Source: an uncultured Saprospiraceae bacterium
Lineage (GTDB): Bacteria; Bacteroidota; Bacteroidia; Chitinophagales; Saprospiraceae
Direction: 5' to 3'
Assembly: GCA_937926205.1 (NCBI GenBank)
Contig: CALEYL010000009.1
Span: forward strand, 1-64,000
Length of the DNA: 64,000 nt
Shown: one piece after another, positions 43,206 to 52,410 of the stretch
How positions within the stretch are numbered: position 1 is the first letter of the stretch
How the letters are laid out: every line of letters starts with the position of its first letter
Made by a program: the position numbers and the translations under genes
The notes under the pieces: generated by a model
The model's database searches: none
Seen by the model: only the letters and a program-made list of their open reading frames with translations
What the model was told of the DNA's origin: nothing

Positions 43206-44084
43206 ATGCTCAAAACTGGCATCGTACAACAATCCTGTTCAGAAGACCGGGAAGACAATATCCGCAAAAGCATAGCGGGAATCCGTTCCTGCGCCGCGCA
43301 GGGGGCGCAATTGGTCGTTTTGCAGGAGTTGCATACCGGCGTCTATTTCTGCCAGTCTGAAGAGACGGCTCGTTTTGACATGGCAGAGGCAATTCCGGGA
43401 CCATCCACTCAGGTTTTTGGCGCATTGGCTAAAGAATTGGGCATCGTTTTGGTGACTTCTCTATTTGAGAAACGCGCACCCGGGCTTTTTCACAATACGG
43501 CGGTCGTTTTTGAAAAAGACGGCACCATTGCCGGGAAATACCGGAAAATGCACATCCCGGATGATCCGGCTTATTACGAAAAATTTTACTTCACTCCGGG
43601 CGATATGGGCTTTCATCCCATCGCTACTTCGGTAGGAAAGCTTGGCGTACTTGTTTGCTGGGATCAGTGGTATCCGGAAGCGGCGAGGCTTATGGCGCTG
43701 GCCGGTGCTGAATTGCTCATTTATCCGACTGCCATTGGCTGGGAATCTACCGATTCAAAGGAAGAAAAAGACCGGCAGTTCGGCGCCTGGCAAACCATCC
43801 AGCGGGGACATGCCGTGGCAAATGGCTTGCCGGTTGTTGCGGTGAACCGGACTGGTTTTGAACCGGATTGTTCAGGAGTTACCGGTGGCATTCAGTTCTG
43901 GGGACAAAGTTTTGTGGCCGGACCGCAGGGAGAGTTGCTCTGGCAGGCGCCCGTTGAAGAAGAGACCGCTGTGGTGGTTGAAATTGATCGGGAAAGAACG
44001 GAAGCGGTGCGCCGCATCTGGCCCTTTTTTCGAGACCGCAGAATTGATGCTTACGATGGGCTGTTGAAAAGATACCTGGATTAG
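43206..44084 (+). CDS. aguB: N-carbamoylputrescine amidase
   Basis: A nitrilase-superfamily enzyme hydrolysing N-carbamoylputrescine to putrescine. The catalytic triad is Glu41 (LQELHTG), Lys114 (YRKMHIPDD) and Cys151 (VLVCWDQWYPEA), numbered from the ATG at 43206. The frame is open nine codons further upstream, but MLKTGIVQQSC begins the domain. The length of 292 residues fits AguB. With the upstream deiminase it forms a complete agmatine-to-putrescine module; arginine decarboxylase is not in the window. It ends 5 bp from the convergent GNAT gene. Confidence 0.93.
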   Translation: MLKTGIVQQSCSEDREDNIRKSIAGIRSCAAQGAQLVVLQELHTGVYFCQSEETARFDMAEAIPGPSTQVFGALAKELGIVLVTSLFEKRAPGLFHNTAVVFEKDGTIAGKYRKMHIPDDPAYYEKFYFTPGDMGFHPIATSVGKLGVLVCWDQWYPEAARLMALAGAELLIYPTAIGWESTDSKEEKDRQFGAWQTIQRGHAVANGLPVVAVNRTGFEPDCSGVTGGIQFWGQSFVAGPQGELLWQAPVEEETAVVVEIDRERTEAVRRIWPFFRDRRIDAYDGLLKRYLD

Positions 44085-44089
44085 CGGTA

Positions 44090-44632
44090 TTATTGGTCCA
44101 GCGTTTTTGCCATCAAATAGTCCGTTTGCAGGTCGCCGCCGAAATCGAAAATGAGGTTGTCCTTGATGGTATACCCCCAGCGCTCATAAAATTTAATGGC
44201 TTTAGGGTTTTCAGTCCAAACGCTTAACCAAATTACCTCAAAGCCATCGTTAGAAGCCAGTTCAAGACAGTGCCGCATTAATTCAGCGCCGATCTTTTTG
44301 CCGTGGTAGGCCCCGGACACATAAATCCGCTGGAGCTCAATGGCTTTTTTCCCATGAAGCGCTTCCGGCGTTTTCCCTGCTCTTCTCAACTTCACATACC
44401 CGCAGGGTTCACCGTTTGAAAAAGCCATAAAGAACTGGTTTTGGGTATCGGCAAGTTCCGTAGCGATCTGCGTGGAATTGAAATTTTCCGACAGGTACCG
44501 ATCCATGATTTCTTTATCATTTTGCGCCGAAAAAGTCTCATAGAATGTACGTACGCTAAGCTCAGTCAGCGCGTCCAGGTCTGATAAAGTTGCCTGCCGG
44601 ATTTCAACAGGAATTGGCGTGTCGGGCATCAT
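44090..44632 (-). CDS. GNAT family N-acetyltransferase
   Basis: A 180-residue protein of the GCN5-related fold. Motif A for acetyl-CoA binding is at about residues 105-135 (LQRIYVSGAYHGKKIGAELM, with a Q/RxxGxG/A-like HGKKIGA loop). Motif B follows (IWLSVWTENPKAIKFYERWGY). The N-terminal strand-helix (VEIRQATLSDLDALTELSV) is typical. Closest in style to the spermidine/spermine or RimI-like general group. The acceptor is unknown. Lying opposite the putrescine genes is suggestive but not proof of polyamine acetylation. It is 21 bp downstream of proline dehydrogenase. Confidence 0.85.
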   Translation of the reverse strand: MMPDTPIPVEIRQATLSDLDALTELSVRTFYETFSAQNDKEIMDRYLSENFNSTQIATELADTQNQFFMAFSNGEPCGYVKLRRAGKTPEALHGKKAIELQRIYVSGAYHGKKIGAELMRHCLELASNDGFEVIWLSVWTENPKAIKFYERWGYTIKDNLIFDFGGDLQTDYLMAKTLDQ

Positions 44633-44653
44633 AAACTAAATTAATTGCTGCCT

Positions 44654-45901
44654 TTATTCAATGGATTCGCGCCGTTTTAATTCCGTATTGACCAATTGAT
44701 ATTCCCTGCTCATATCGCCGGTAATGGATGAATTTTCTTCAGCACGGCGGATGAGATAAGGCAGTACTTCACGAACCTGTCCGTAAACCATATACTTGGC
44801 GGCATTGTAGCCGGCGTCGGCCAGATTAAACGTGAGGTTGTCGCTCATGCCGTACAACTGGCAAAAACGCAGGTGCTCATGGTTGCGCGGAAGGCCTTTT
44901 TCTTCAATCAGTTTGACCTGTAATGCCGTACTGGCCAGGTTATGGGATGCATTGCAACTGGCAATGGTTTCGTAATGTTCCAGGCAAAATTCAATGCCGG
45001 TGTCGAAAGCATGGTCTGTCGCTTCTTTGTTGATATGAATGGGGGAGGGGTAGCCCATTGCTTCCGCACGTTCTCTCTCTTTTTCCATATAGGCGCCCCG
45101 AACCAGTTTTGCGCCAAGCAAATAGCCTTCGCGTCGTGCTTCTTCATACGAATCCATGAGGTACTGCAGCCGGTCGGAACGGTACATCTGATGGGTATTG
45201 TAAACCACAACCCGCTCGCGGTTGTAACGGCGCATCATCAGGTTGGCAAGGTGGTCAATGGCGTCCTGTATCCAGCTTTCCTCTGCGTCGATAAAAACAC
45301 TGACACCATGCTGGCTTGCTGCCTGACAAATAGCATCCACCCGTTTGAGTACTGCACGGTATTCTGCCCGCATTTCCTTCGTCAGGCTGTCGTCTCGTTG
45401 AATGGCTTCCAAAAGTCCAAAGCGGGCTAGTCCTGTAATTTTGGTGCTGATAATAGGGATGTGCTTGTGCTGTGCAGCAAATTCAATGGCCCGGATGTTT
45501 TCGGCCATCGTTTTGTTGAAATCGGCCTCTGTTTCTTTGGCTTCAACACCGTAGTCCAGAATCGACTGCACGTTTTGTTCCGCCAGCTTGTCAATGTTTT
45601 TCAGCGATTCCGCCAAAGTCGTGCCGCCGCAAAATTGCTCGAAAATGGTGTTTTTAACCACCGATTCAACAAAAGGAAGGTGCATTTTGATGGCAGCAAT
45701 ACCGACTTTTGACCCAATGCCTACCAGCCAATGGTTGTTCATCATGCCAAAAAGCCAGGCTGCTTTTTTTAATTCTTTTTCTGTCTTCCAGCGAAAGGCA
45801 ATCTCCGTATTGGAAAAATCAATGGGCGTATTGAAAACCTTTTTGGCCATTTTTTCAAGTTTTGCTAAATGTTTAGGAACAGGCATGTTACTTGCGTCCA
45901 T
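44654..45901 (-). CDS. Proline dehydrogenase
   Basis: A 415-residue monofunctional PRODH, a flavoenzyme oxidising proline to pyrroline-5-carboxylate and passing electrons to the quinone pool. TIM-barrel motifs: FIDAEESW, VVYNTHQMYRSD, GAKLVRGAYMEKE (flavin/substrate Lys-Arg), ASHNLAST, FCQLYGMSDNLTF, and the substrate-carboxylate pair in YLIRRAEEN. The N-terminal ~100 residues are helical and family-typical of Bacteroidota enzymes. It lies 14 bp downstream of aroE. Confidence 0.93.
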   Translation of the reverse strand: MDASNMPVPKHLAKLEKMAKKVFNTPIDFSNTEIAFRWKTEKELKKAAWLFGMMNNHWLVGIGSKVGIAAIKMHLPFVESVVKNTIFEQFCGGTTLAESLKNIDKLAEQNVQSILDYGVEAKETEADFNKTMAENIRAIEFAAQHKHIPIISTKITGLARFGLLEAIQRDDSLTKEMRAEYRAVLKRVDAICQAASQHGVSVFIDAEESWIQDAIDHLANLMMRRYNRERVVVYNTHQMYRSDRLQYLMDSYEEARREGYLLGAKLVRGAYMEKERERAEAMGYPSPIHINKEATDHAFDTGIEFCLEHYETIASCNASHNLASTALQVKLIEEKGLPRNHEHLRFCQLYGMSDNLTFNLADAGYNAAKYMVYGQVREVLPYLIRRAEENSSITGDMSREYQLVNTELKRRESIE

Positions 45902-45915
45902 TGTATGATTCGGTT

Positions 45916-46653
45916 TTATTTGTTCCAGATTTCCCAGGCTTTTTCAGCTTGAATATACAACATATCCAATCCATTCTTTATTCGTGCTCCCTGAAGTTGT
46001 CCTTTTTTTAGAAATAAAGTTTCTTCAGGATTGTAGACGAGATCGAACAGCAAATGTCGTGGACTTATCCAATCAAATGGAATTTTTGGGCAAGTTTCTG
46101 TCTGCGGACTCATACCCAAAGGGGTCGTGTTGATGATGAGTCGGTGCGTTTGCAGAATATCCCGGGTCAATTGTTCGTAAACCAGGCCGGTTTTGGGGTT
46201 GCGCGATACCAATTGATAAGGGATATTCATTTTACTGAGCACAAATTGTACTGCTTTGGAAGCGCCGCCCGAGCCCAGTACCAGCGCTGCTTCAGGGTGG
46301 TCTGTTCCGAGAAAATGGCGAAGGGAAAGCTCAAAACCGGCGACGTCCGAGTTATAGCCGATAAGTTTTCCATCTGAAATGTCGATGACATTCACAGCGC
46401 CAATGGCTTCGACTCCTTCGCCGAAGCCATCAAGATACGACAGCACGGCTTCTTTATAGGGGATGGTGACATTCAATCCCCGAAGGTCGGGATTGTTCCT
46501 CAGCGTTTCAGGCAATAAGTTGATCGAGGCAATTGGAAACAGCTCATAACGGCAATGATCAAGTCCCTCCTTTTCAAATTTCTCAGAAAAATACCGCTTT
46601 GAAAAAGAGTGTGAAATCGGGTAGCCAATTAATCCAAACAATTCGTTCTTCAT
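45916..46653 (-). CDS. aroE: Shikimate dehydrogenase
   Basis: NADPH-dependent reduction of 3-dehydroshikimate in aromatic amino-acid synthesis. The N-terminal substrate domain has GYPISHSFSKRYF and catalytic Lys67 in NVTIPYKEAV, with Asn/Asp in AIGAVNV and GYNSDVAGF. The NADP domain has LVLGSGGASKAV. The C-terminal NGLDMLYIQAEKAWEIW is also typical. At 245 residues it is slightly shorter than E. coli AroE (272), as usual in this phylum. It lies 30 bp downstream of the phospholipase-like gene. Confidence 0.94.
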   Translation of the reverse strand: MKNELFGLIGYPISHSFSKRYFSEKFEKEGLDHCRYELFPIASINLLPETLRNNPDLRGLNVTIPYKEAVLSYLDGFGEGVEAIGAVNVIDISDGKLIGYNSDVAGFELSLRHFLGTDHPEAALVLGSGGASKAVQFVLSKMNIPYQLVSRNPKTGLVYEQLTRDILQTHRLIINTTPLGMSPQTETCPKIPFDWISPRHLLFDLVYNPEETLFLKKGQLQGARIKNGLDMLYIQAEKAWEIWNK

Positions 46654-46683
46654 GCCATGACAGCTTGATTAATGAAATAGGAA

Positions 46684-47949
46684 TTATTCATGCTGCCTTC
46701 CTTTTGCATTGCCTTTCCGGAATTGAGATTCGAGCGCTTCCTCTTCTTTCAATTCGTCTGCAGAAAGGCTTTTGTCCAACAATTTTGACAAATCAGGTTG
46801 CCCGGCATCAACCCACGCGGTATACCACGCACTTCCCAAAGTCAAAATGGCGCCGCGCATCCGGGATTCCACCATTCCGGCCATGCGTTGATGATAAGCT
46901 TCAGAATATTCGCGGCATTGGGTACGGATCGTAACCCCGTTGCGTTCTTCGAAGCAATATTGCCGGTCGGGGGGAAAAGTGCGGCTCAATTCCTTTTCAA
47001 TTTGCAGCACACTGTCAACCAGTACATGGCTGTCCAGCACTATTTTCCAGTAATATTCAGCTGGTTTGGCAATGTATTCCGCTTTTCCCACAAAAAAATC
47101 ATAGCGATCATCGGCAAAGAGCTCGGGCAAACGGCTTTCCCAAAATGCATGGATTCCGGTTTGGTTACTCAGCTGGCCGTTGTAGTTTTTGGTGGTGTGC
47201 AATGGTACGTAGGCGTCGCCGATGTAGTGGCCGATTTCAGCCGAAGTGCGCAGAATTTTATCCACATTTCCCGAAATCAAAGCATTTTTCAGGATGTTCT
47301 GCATCTTCAGCAAGTGATAAGGAAGGATGCCGTGTCCGGAAAAGCGATCAACAGCATAACCTTTTGCGCAATTCGCAATGTCAGGCATGCTGCCGCCAAA
47401 CAGTGCCAACAAGGTATCGCAGGGCAAAACCCAATCGTCTTCGTAATACTGGGGAAGTACATGTTGCTCGAAAAAGGCTCTGAATGCTTTGGCATCCGCA
47501 GCTTCAAGAATGGCTCTGTTTTTCCGGTAAAGCCGGATTTGAGGGATTCGGTAGCCATCAATCAGCAGGGTATCCCGTTTTACTTTCAGACTGTCTCCCT
47601 GTGTCGTAACAAGGCCGATGTCGGTATGCAGCATCAGGGCATCGGTCCAGTTTCGGGGAAGGTTGGTAAACGGAAAAACGCCCCACTCATCCAGGTCTAT
47701 ATAATGGCGCGGCGCTTCATGTTTGGTGGCGTAGCGACGCTTGTCGGGGTCAACAGCGTGCTCAGTCAGGTATTCAAGGTTGGTTTTGTAAAAACGAATC
47801 ATCTCCGGAGGCAGCGTGAAAACGGCTAAGCGATTGATTCTGCGGTGTCCGAAAAAGCCCCAGACAGGATCAGCAGACGGCACAACGAAAGCCAGCGCCA
47901 CTGCAAGCAGCGCAGCCGGAAAAACCAGCCGTAAGGCAATTTTTCGCAT
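46684..47949 (-). CDS. Zinc-dependent phospholipase C / S1-P1 nuclease-like exported protein
   Basis: A 421-residue protein from the ATG at 47949, which gives a clean signal peptide (MRKIALRLVFPAALLAVALA) and an 8-bp gap to the upstream gene. The longer frame to 47982 would overlap it. Metal-ligand-like motifs of the PLC/S1-P1 fold: FFGHRRINRLAVFTL after the signal, RHYIDLDEWG, HGILPYHLLKMQ, IGHYIGDAYVPLHTTKNY and THAFWESRLPEL-like IHAFWES. The fold is helical and binds three zinc ions. The substrate (phospholipid or nucleic acid) cannot be decided. It sits downstream of gldF-gldG-DUF4340 in the same direction and is probably co-transcribed. Confidence 0.75.
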   Translation of the reverse strand: MRKIALRLVFPAALLAVALAFVVPSADPVWGFFGHRRINRLAVFTLPPEMIRFYKTNLEYLTEHAVDPDKRRYATKHEAPRHYIDLDEWGVFPFTNLPRNWTDALMLHTDIGLVTTQGDSLKVKRDTLLIDGYRIPQIRLYRKNRAILEAADAKAFRAFFEQHVLPQYYEDDWVLPCDTLLALFGGSMPDIANCAKGYAVDRFSGHGILPYHLLKMQNILKNALISGNVDKILRTSAEIGHYIGDAYVPLHTTKNYNGQLSNQTGIHAFWESRLPELFADDRYDFFVGKAEYIAKPAEYYWKIVLDSHVLVDSVLQIEKELSRTFPPDRQYCFEERNGVTIRTQCREYSEAYHQRMAGMVESRMRGAILTLGSAWYTAWVDAGQPDLSKLLDKSLSADELKEEEALESQFRKGNAKGRQHE

Positions 47950-47957
47950 GCCGTGGA

Positions 47958-48959
47958 TTAGAAAAATGATTCGTACGCCCACAGTATTTTTTTAATAACA
48001 AGATGTTGTACCAACAAAAAGTCGCCCTCGCAGGTGGCGAAATAGCGCTCAGCCTCAGGGGCAGCTGAAACTTTTCCGGATTTTTCATCCATAACCTGCG
48101 TTTTAAAGATGGGGTGTAATTTAGTAACCCGCTCCGAACCATCTTTTTTGCGAACTGTAATCGTACAAAACGGCACCAAACTGGCGATGGAATCCCGAAA
48201 ATTGTATTCGTTTTCAAAAGCTTCTGCCTGCAGACTTTCAAAACCTGTCAGGTAGTTTTCCACAGCTCCTTTGCGAATCGGCCGCTTGATTTCAGGGGTG
48301 ATGCTGTGATAAGGTTTGACCTGATAGGCATCGCCTTGTACGTCGATTTTGAATGATTTTTCCAACTGTTTGGGGTATTCAACGCCCACGTAGGTGATTT
48401 CTTCCGGTGCGATGGCGAAAATGCTTTTGTCGCGCCAGTCGTCACCCTTGAGGTTAAAACGAAAACGAAGGTTGCCTTCCCAACTTGGAATATAAGCCAC
48501 ATAAGGCTGATTGGCGCCTTCCAGCATCATGTACGTGCCCCGTTCATCGGCCGTTGCGCCGCCAACGTAGTAAGACTTGATCAGCTGGTTGTTTTTGGTG
48601 TACAATTCTACTTTTAAACCTTCAGAAGCAAGGCTTTTTATCATTTCAGCTTCTGCTTTTTCTGCGGGTTTGTATTTCATTTCTACGCGGTAAATGGCCC
48701 GGAGCAGGTTTTCTATGGCATTCGGTCGCGCTTTGTATTGGTCATTAAAAACCCAATCTTTGCCTTTGCGCTCCAGTGTCGTGCGACCGCCCTGGCGATC
48801 GGCGATGAAGATTTTGTAAATGGAGGCGGTATCTTTTACGGCAAATTGCCGATCCAGCCCTGCCAGTGTGGTTTTGTCATCGCCCTTTCCGTAATAATAC
48901 CACAGCACTCCGGCGCCGAGTATCAGGAAAGCAACGAGCATGAATAAGGTACGTTTCAT
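47958..48959 (-). CDS. DUF4340 domain membrane-anchored protein
   Basis: A 333-residue protein with one N-terminal membrane segment (LFMLVAFLILGAGVLWYYYG) and a periplasmic DUF4340 domain: repeated beta-rich halves with YKIFIADRQGGRTTLERKG, VELYTKNNQLIKSYYVGG, DDWRDKSIFAIAPEEITYVGVEYP. Family knowledge: DUF4340 proteins are encoded next to GldG-like ABC systems in Bacteroidota and many other bacteria, function unknown. Here it follows gldG by 5 bp, which supports a joint complex. Confidence 0.88.
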   Translation of the reverse strand: MKRTLFMLVAFLILGAGVLWYYYGKGDDKTTLAGLDRQFAVKDTASIYKIFIADRQGGRTTLERKGKDWVFNDQYKARPNAIENLLRAIYRVEMKYKPAEKAEAEMIKSLASEGLKVELYTKNNQLIKSYYVGGATADERGTYMMLEGANQPYVAYIPSWEGNLRFRFNLKGDDWRDKSIFAIAPEEITYVGVEYPKQLEKSFKIDVQGDAYQVKPYHSITPEIKRPIRKGAVENYLTGFESLQAEAFENEYNFRDSIASLVPFCTITVRKKDGSERVTKLHPIFKTQVMDEKSGKVSAAPEAERYFATCEGDFLLVQHLVIKKILWAYESFF

Positions 48960-48964
48960 AGCTT

Positions 48965-50704
48965 TTAATTATGCTGTTTTGCAAACTTGCGTTTCCGCAG
49001 GAAAAGGAAAACTGCTGCAAAGATGCCAAAGAACATCAAAGGAGCAAGGATATTCACGGCCTGAATGGTTTGTTTCCACTCATCAATTTTGTTTTGATCG
49101 AGCAGGCGCAGTTTTACATTTTTGCCGCGCGCTTCGATGAAGCCGTCTTTACCCAACAGGTATTCAATGGCATTGAGCATGAAATCTTTGTTGGAATAAT
49201 AAATGCCGTTGTAGTCGTTGAAACCTGCCGGCAATACAAAAGTCCCTTTCGGGTCTCTTTTGACTTTGTTTTTGGTAATGTCGCCATCCGAAACAAAGAT
49301 CATGCTGGTCGGTACACTCTCCGCACGAAACTTCAATCCGATTTGCTCAAATCCCGAAAGCATTTCTTCATTTACCCGGTTTTTGTACATGGAAGAAAAA
49401 GTGCCTTCCATCAGCACCGCCAGCGTTTGGGCCCCTTTGTCAAATTTGGTCGGATCCAGATCGTACCGCAAAAAATCAAAATTCAGACCCACAGGCAAGT
49501 ATTGATATCGGGAGTAGCGGGTAGATTCGAGCAGGGGGGTCCGCTTCATAGCTGTGTTGGTGCCAATATCCGCTTTGATGGAATTGGCAAACAGCAGGTT
49601 TATTGGCCCAAGGTTCTTAGTGGTCAGGTGATCGGCAACCGGAGTGACCACCAGATGATAGGGATAAGGAAATAAATCCGGTTTGCGGTTGCTGCCAACC
49701 TGCCCTGTCGTCAGGGGAATCACCGAGCATTGCATGTCCAGCACAATATTGGGCTCAATGCGCACACCATACTGAAAAAGCAAGTCGTCGATGTTTAAGT
49801 CGTATTCTGCCGGAAAATACTCTTTTCTGCCCTGCAGACTGTCGAGATCCACCTGGAGCTTGTCAATCAGCCACAGGATTTTTCCGCCGTTCATAACATA
49901 CTGATCCAGCTTGAATTTATCTTTTTCAGAGAAAGGAAAACGCGGCTTGGCAATGACGATCACCGAGGCATCCTGGCTGATCGAAACCAGGCTGTCTAAG
50001 TGGATGCGGCCGGTGTCGTGAAACTGGCGGAGCGTCTTTTCGAGATCGTAGGTTTCGGAAGGATCCAGTTCGCCGTGTCCGGTTGTGAATGCGACAACAG
50101 AGCGGGATCCGTCCTTCAGTTTTTTAAAGGCACTGATGAATTTGTATTCCAGCAACTGAACCGAATTGTTCAGGATAACTTCCGGCGATACGCCTGGAAC
50201 TTCGTTCTCCAGCATGTTGACCACGATGGAACGGCCTTTGTAATAACAAATGGCGTAGGGGTAGATGAGTTGCTGGCGATTGCCGTCTTTCCCTTTTACC
50301 TTGAGTACGGTGGCTTCAATCTTGTCTTTACTGAGCTCTTTGCGGCGCTCATTGGCTTCTTCAACGCTGCCTGCGGAAGGGTCTTCAAATTCGTATTCCA
50401 CATAGCCTGTCTCTGAGCGAAAATCATCGAGTATTTGGCGGGTAGCATCCTGCAGGCGCTTGAAACCCACCGGAAAGTCACCTTCCAGCAACACATTCAC
50501 ATAAACGATTTCATCCAGTTCGTCCAGCAGTTCGCGCGAACCCTTGGTAAGGGTAAATCGCCGCTCTTCCGTCAGGTCAAACCGGGCATAAAGCGGTCTG
50601 CCGCTAAACCGTACATTCGACAGAATATTCAAGAACAAGAGCACTCCCGCAAACAACACCAACTGCAACAAAACCAATGCCCGTCTGCTTCTTTGTTTAC
50701 TCAT
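48965..50704 (-). CDS. gldG: Gliding motility ABC transporter auxiliary protein GldG
   Basis: A 579-residue protein with an N-terminal membrane segment (VLLQLVLFAGVLLFLNILS), a large periplasmic part containing the GldG/DUF7088 and ABC_transp_aux domains (RFDLTEERRFTLTKGSRELL, VVAFTTGHGELDPSETYDL, VIVIAKPRFPFSEKDKFKLDQ, GGKILWLIDKL), and a C-terminal membrane segment (ILAPLMFFGIFAAVFLFLRKR) with a basic tail. Length and order match GldG. In Flavobacterium johnsoniae GldA/F/G form an ABC transporter needed for gliding. gldF is 70 bp upstream. Confidence 0.93.
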   Translation of the reverse strand: MSKQRSRRALVLLQLVLFAGVLLFLNILSNVRFSGRPLYARFDLTEERRFTLTKGSRELLDELDEIVYVNVLLEGDFPVGFKRLQDATRQILDDFRSETGYVEYEFEDPSAGSVEEANERRKELSKDKIEATVLKVKGKDGNRQQLIYPYAICYYKGRSIVVNMLENEVPGVSPEVILNNSVQLLEYKFISAFKKLKDGSRSVVAFTTGHGELDPSETYDLEKTLRQFHDTGRIHLDSLVSISQDASVIVIAKPRFPFSEKDKFKLDQYVMNGGKILWLIDKLQVDLDSLQGRKEYFPAEYDLNIDDLLFQYGVRIEPNIVLDMQCSVIPLTTGQVGSNRKPDLFPYPYHLVVTPVADHLTTKNLGPINLLFANSIKADIGTNTAMKRTPLLESTRYSRYQYLPVGLNFDFLRYDLDPTKFDKGAQTLAVLMEGTFSSMYKNRVNEEMLSGFEQIGLKFRAESVPTSMIFVSDGDITKNKVKRDPKGTFVLPAGFNDYNGIYYSNKDFMLNAIEYLLGKDGFIEARGKNVKLRLLDQNKIDEWKQTIQAVNILAPLMFFGIFAAVFLFLRKRKFAKQHN

Positions 50705-50774
50705 TTTTTATCTTTTTACCAAAAGCTGAAAAGTTAAGCTTCAAGCGATCTTAATAGAATCGATACTGCCTGGT

Positions 50775-51506
50775 TTACCATTTTCTCCGGTCTAAAGAAA
50801 CCAGCGTCAGCACAATGAAAAAGGCAATTACAGATGAAAAATAAATCAAATCCCGCGTGTCCAGAATGCCGCGACTAATGGATTCATAGTGATACTCCAT
50901 GCCAATCATTTGCACCAAATCGTCCGTTTTGCCCAAAAAGACAGGTAGTTCACTGAAATAGTAGAATCCCCAGTGTAATAAAAAGCCTAAAAATATGGAC
51001 AGTATGAAAGCCACAATCTGGTTACTCACCAATGACGACGCAAACAGTCCAATAGCCACAAAAGCGCCTGCCAGCAACAGCAAGCCGATGTAAGATCCGA
51101 CTATGGCGCCTGCATCCAGATTGCCTACGGGAGAACCCAAAAAATACACGGTTGCATAATAAAGCACCGTTGGGACCAGGGCGAGCGCTACCAGCGTCAT
51201 GCATGCCAGAAACTTTCCCAGCACAATGTCTATATCGCGCAATGGGTGGGTTGCCAACAGTTCGAAAGTACCGGCCTGGTGTTCCTCTGCAAAAGTACGC
51301 ATCGTGATGGCTGCCATGAGGAACAAAAAGAGCAGCGGCGCAATGGCAAATAACTGACTCAGTGTGGCGTAGTTGCTTTCCAGTAAACTAAACTCCGGAA
51401 ACACAAACATGACCAGCCAAAGCGCTACCAGAAATACACCGATGACGATATAGCCCACCAACGAGCTGAAAAATGAATTGATTTCCTTCCGGTATATTGG
51501 CCACAT
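50775..51506 (-). CDS. gldF: Gliding motility ABC transporter permease GldF
   Basis: A 243-residue ABC-2-type permease with six membrane segments; motifs IYRKEINSFFSSLVGYIVIG at the N-terminus and TMRTFAEEHQAGTFELLATHPL, the coupling-helix region before TM3. Length and the adjacent gldG support the GldF call. It ends in the cytoplasmic RRKW. The spacer to the next upstream gene (51507-51696) holds heptamer repeats. Confidence 0.92.
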   Translation of the reverse strand: MWPIYRKEINSFFSSLVGYIVIGVFLVALWLVMFVFPEFSLLESNYATLSQLFAIAPLLFLFLMAAITMRTFAEEHQAGTFELLATHPLRDIDIVLGKFLACMTLVALALVPTVLYYATVYFLGSPVGNLDAGAIVGSYIGLLLLAGAFVAIGLFASSLVSNQIVAFILSIFLGFLLHWGFYYFSELPVFLGKTDDLVQMIGMEYHYESISRGILDTRDLIYFSSVIAFFIVLTLVSLDRRKW

Positions 51507-51507
51507 A

Positions 51508-51601
51508 TTAAGGTTAAAGTATTAAGGTTAAAGGTTAAAGGTTAAAGGTTAAAGTATTAAGGTTAAAGGTTAAAGTATTTTAGGGTTAATCAAGGTTAAA
51601 G
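51508..51601. repeat. AAGGTTA heptamer tandem repeats within the gld cluster
   Basis: About eight copies of AAGGTTA, some in direct tandem and some separated by AAGTATT, fill the spacer upstream of gldF. A second heptamer, GTCCACC, is repeated three times at 51673-51693 just beyond the stop codon of the upstream gene. Confidence 0.85.
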
Positions 51602-51696
51602 TAGAAAAACATGTCCCGCCATAGCGGGGGTTAAAGGGGCATATTGCTTTTAAAATTTGAGTAGGATTTCCCGTCCACCGTCCACCGTCCACCGCT

Positions 51697-52386
51697 TCAT
51701 GGATTTGCTGGTTGCATGTAAAAAGCATTCCGGTCATCATAGATCAACAGGCATTTGAATAATTTTTCCTTATCCGGGTTGCTGCCCAATTCGTTTACCG
51801 TGTTCCAGAGTTGTTTGTCATCGCCAATCCAGTCCAGCAGGCGCTCGCGGTTAAAATTGGCGATGCGGCCATCCGGGAAATAAAAGATTTTTTCAACGGT
51901 CATGGAGGATTTTACCGGCACTTTCCCTTTTCGGAAAGGCTTCCTGGTCAAAGGATTGTACGCTGAAATTTCCACCATTTCAGTGGTATCGATTTCATAG
52001 GAAAAATAGGAGATTTTGCCCCGTGCTTTCAATCCTGCAAAAATGAATGCTTCCTCTTCTGCAGTGGGTATGCCTGCGTTGACATACGGTATGCCTTCCA
52101 GGCTGATGGCCAGCATTTTGCGAAGGTCCAGCGTTTCGCCGGATTTCTTTTTAATTTTCACCACTTTGGTGACAAAAGTTCGGGCGCTGGTTGTCAATAC
52201 CGCATCCAGCTCATCCCAGGTGTAATCCGGTGCGTTGCGGTGAAGTGCGTTTAAAGAAAGATAAATGCCGTCTTTGAACTCAAAGTTTTTGGTGAGCAGG
52301 ATGCTGTCTGACTGCGCCTGCATGGCGGTGGTGGTCAGGAATAAAAAGCTTGCCAAAATTGCCCGTATGATGATGCTGCGCGTCAA
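51697..52386 (-). CDS. Exported protein of unknown function in the gld cluster
   Basis: A 229-residue protein with a signal peptide (IRAILASFLFLTTTAMQAQ). The mature part is a mixed alpha/beta domain (about 25-220) with KNFEFKDGIYLSLNALHRN, IFAGLKARGKISYFSYEID, MTVEKIFYFPDGRIANFNRE and a C-terminal EKLFKCLLIYDDRN. It has no cysteine pair, lipobox or T9SS domain. No family is recognised. It lies between gldA (24 bp upstream) and gldF (190 bp downstream) in the same direction. Inference: a periplasmic or outer-membrane factor tied to the Gld transporter. Confidence 0.75.
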   Translation of the reverse strand: MTRSIIIRAILASFLFLTTTAMQAQSDSILLTKNFEFKDGIYLSLNALHRNAPDYTWDELDAVLTTSARTFVTKVVKIKKKSGETLDLRKMLAISLEGIPYVNAGIPTAEEEAFIFAGLKARGKISYFSYEIDTTEMVEISAYNPLTRKPFRKGKVPVKSSMTVEKIFYFPDGRIANFNRERLLDWIGDDKQLWNTVNELGSNPDKEKLFKCLLIYDDRNAFYMQPANP

Positions 52387-52410
52387 TCCACTTAAATTTT
52401 TGATGGGTGA

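Noticed and set aside
46798..47829. 343-codon plus-strand frame
   Set aside because: Antisense to the phospholipase/S1-P1-like gene; no start context or motif supports it.
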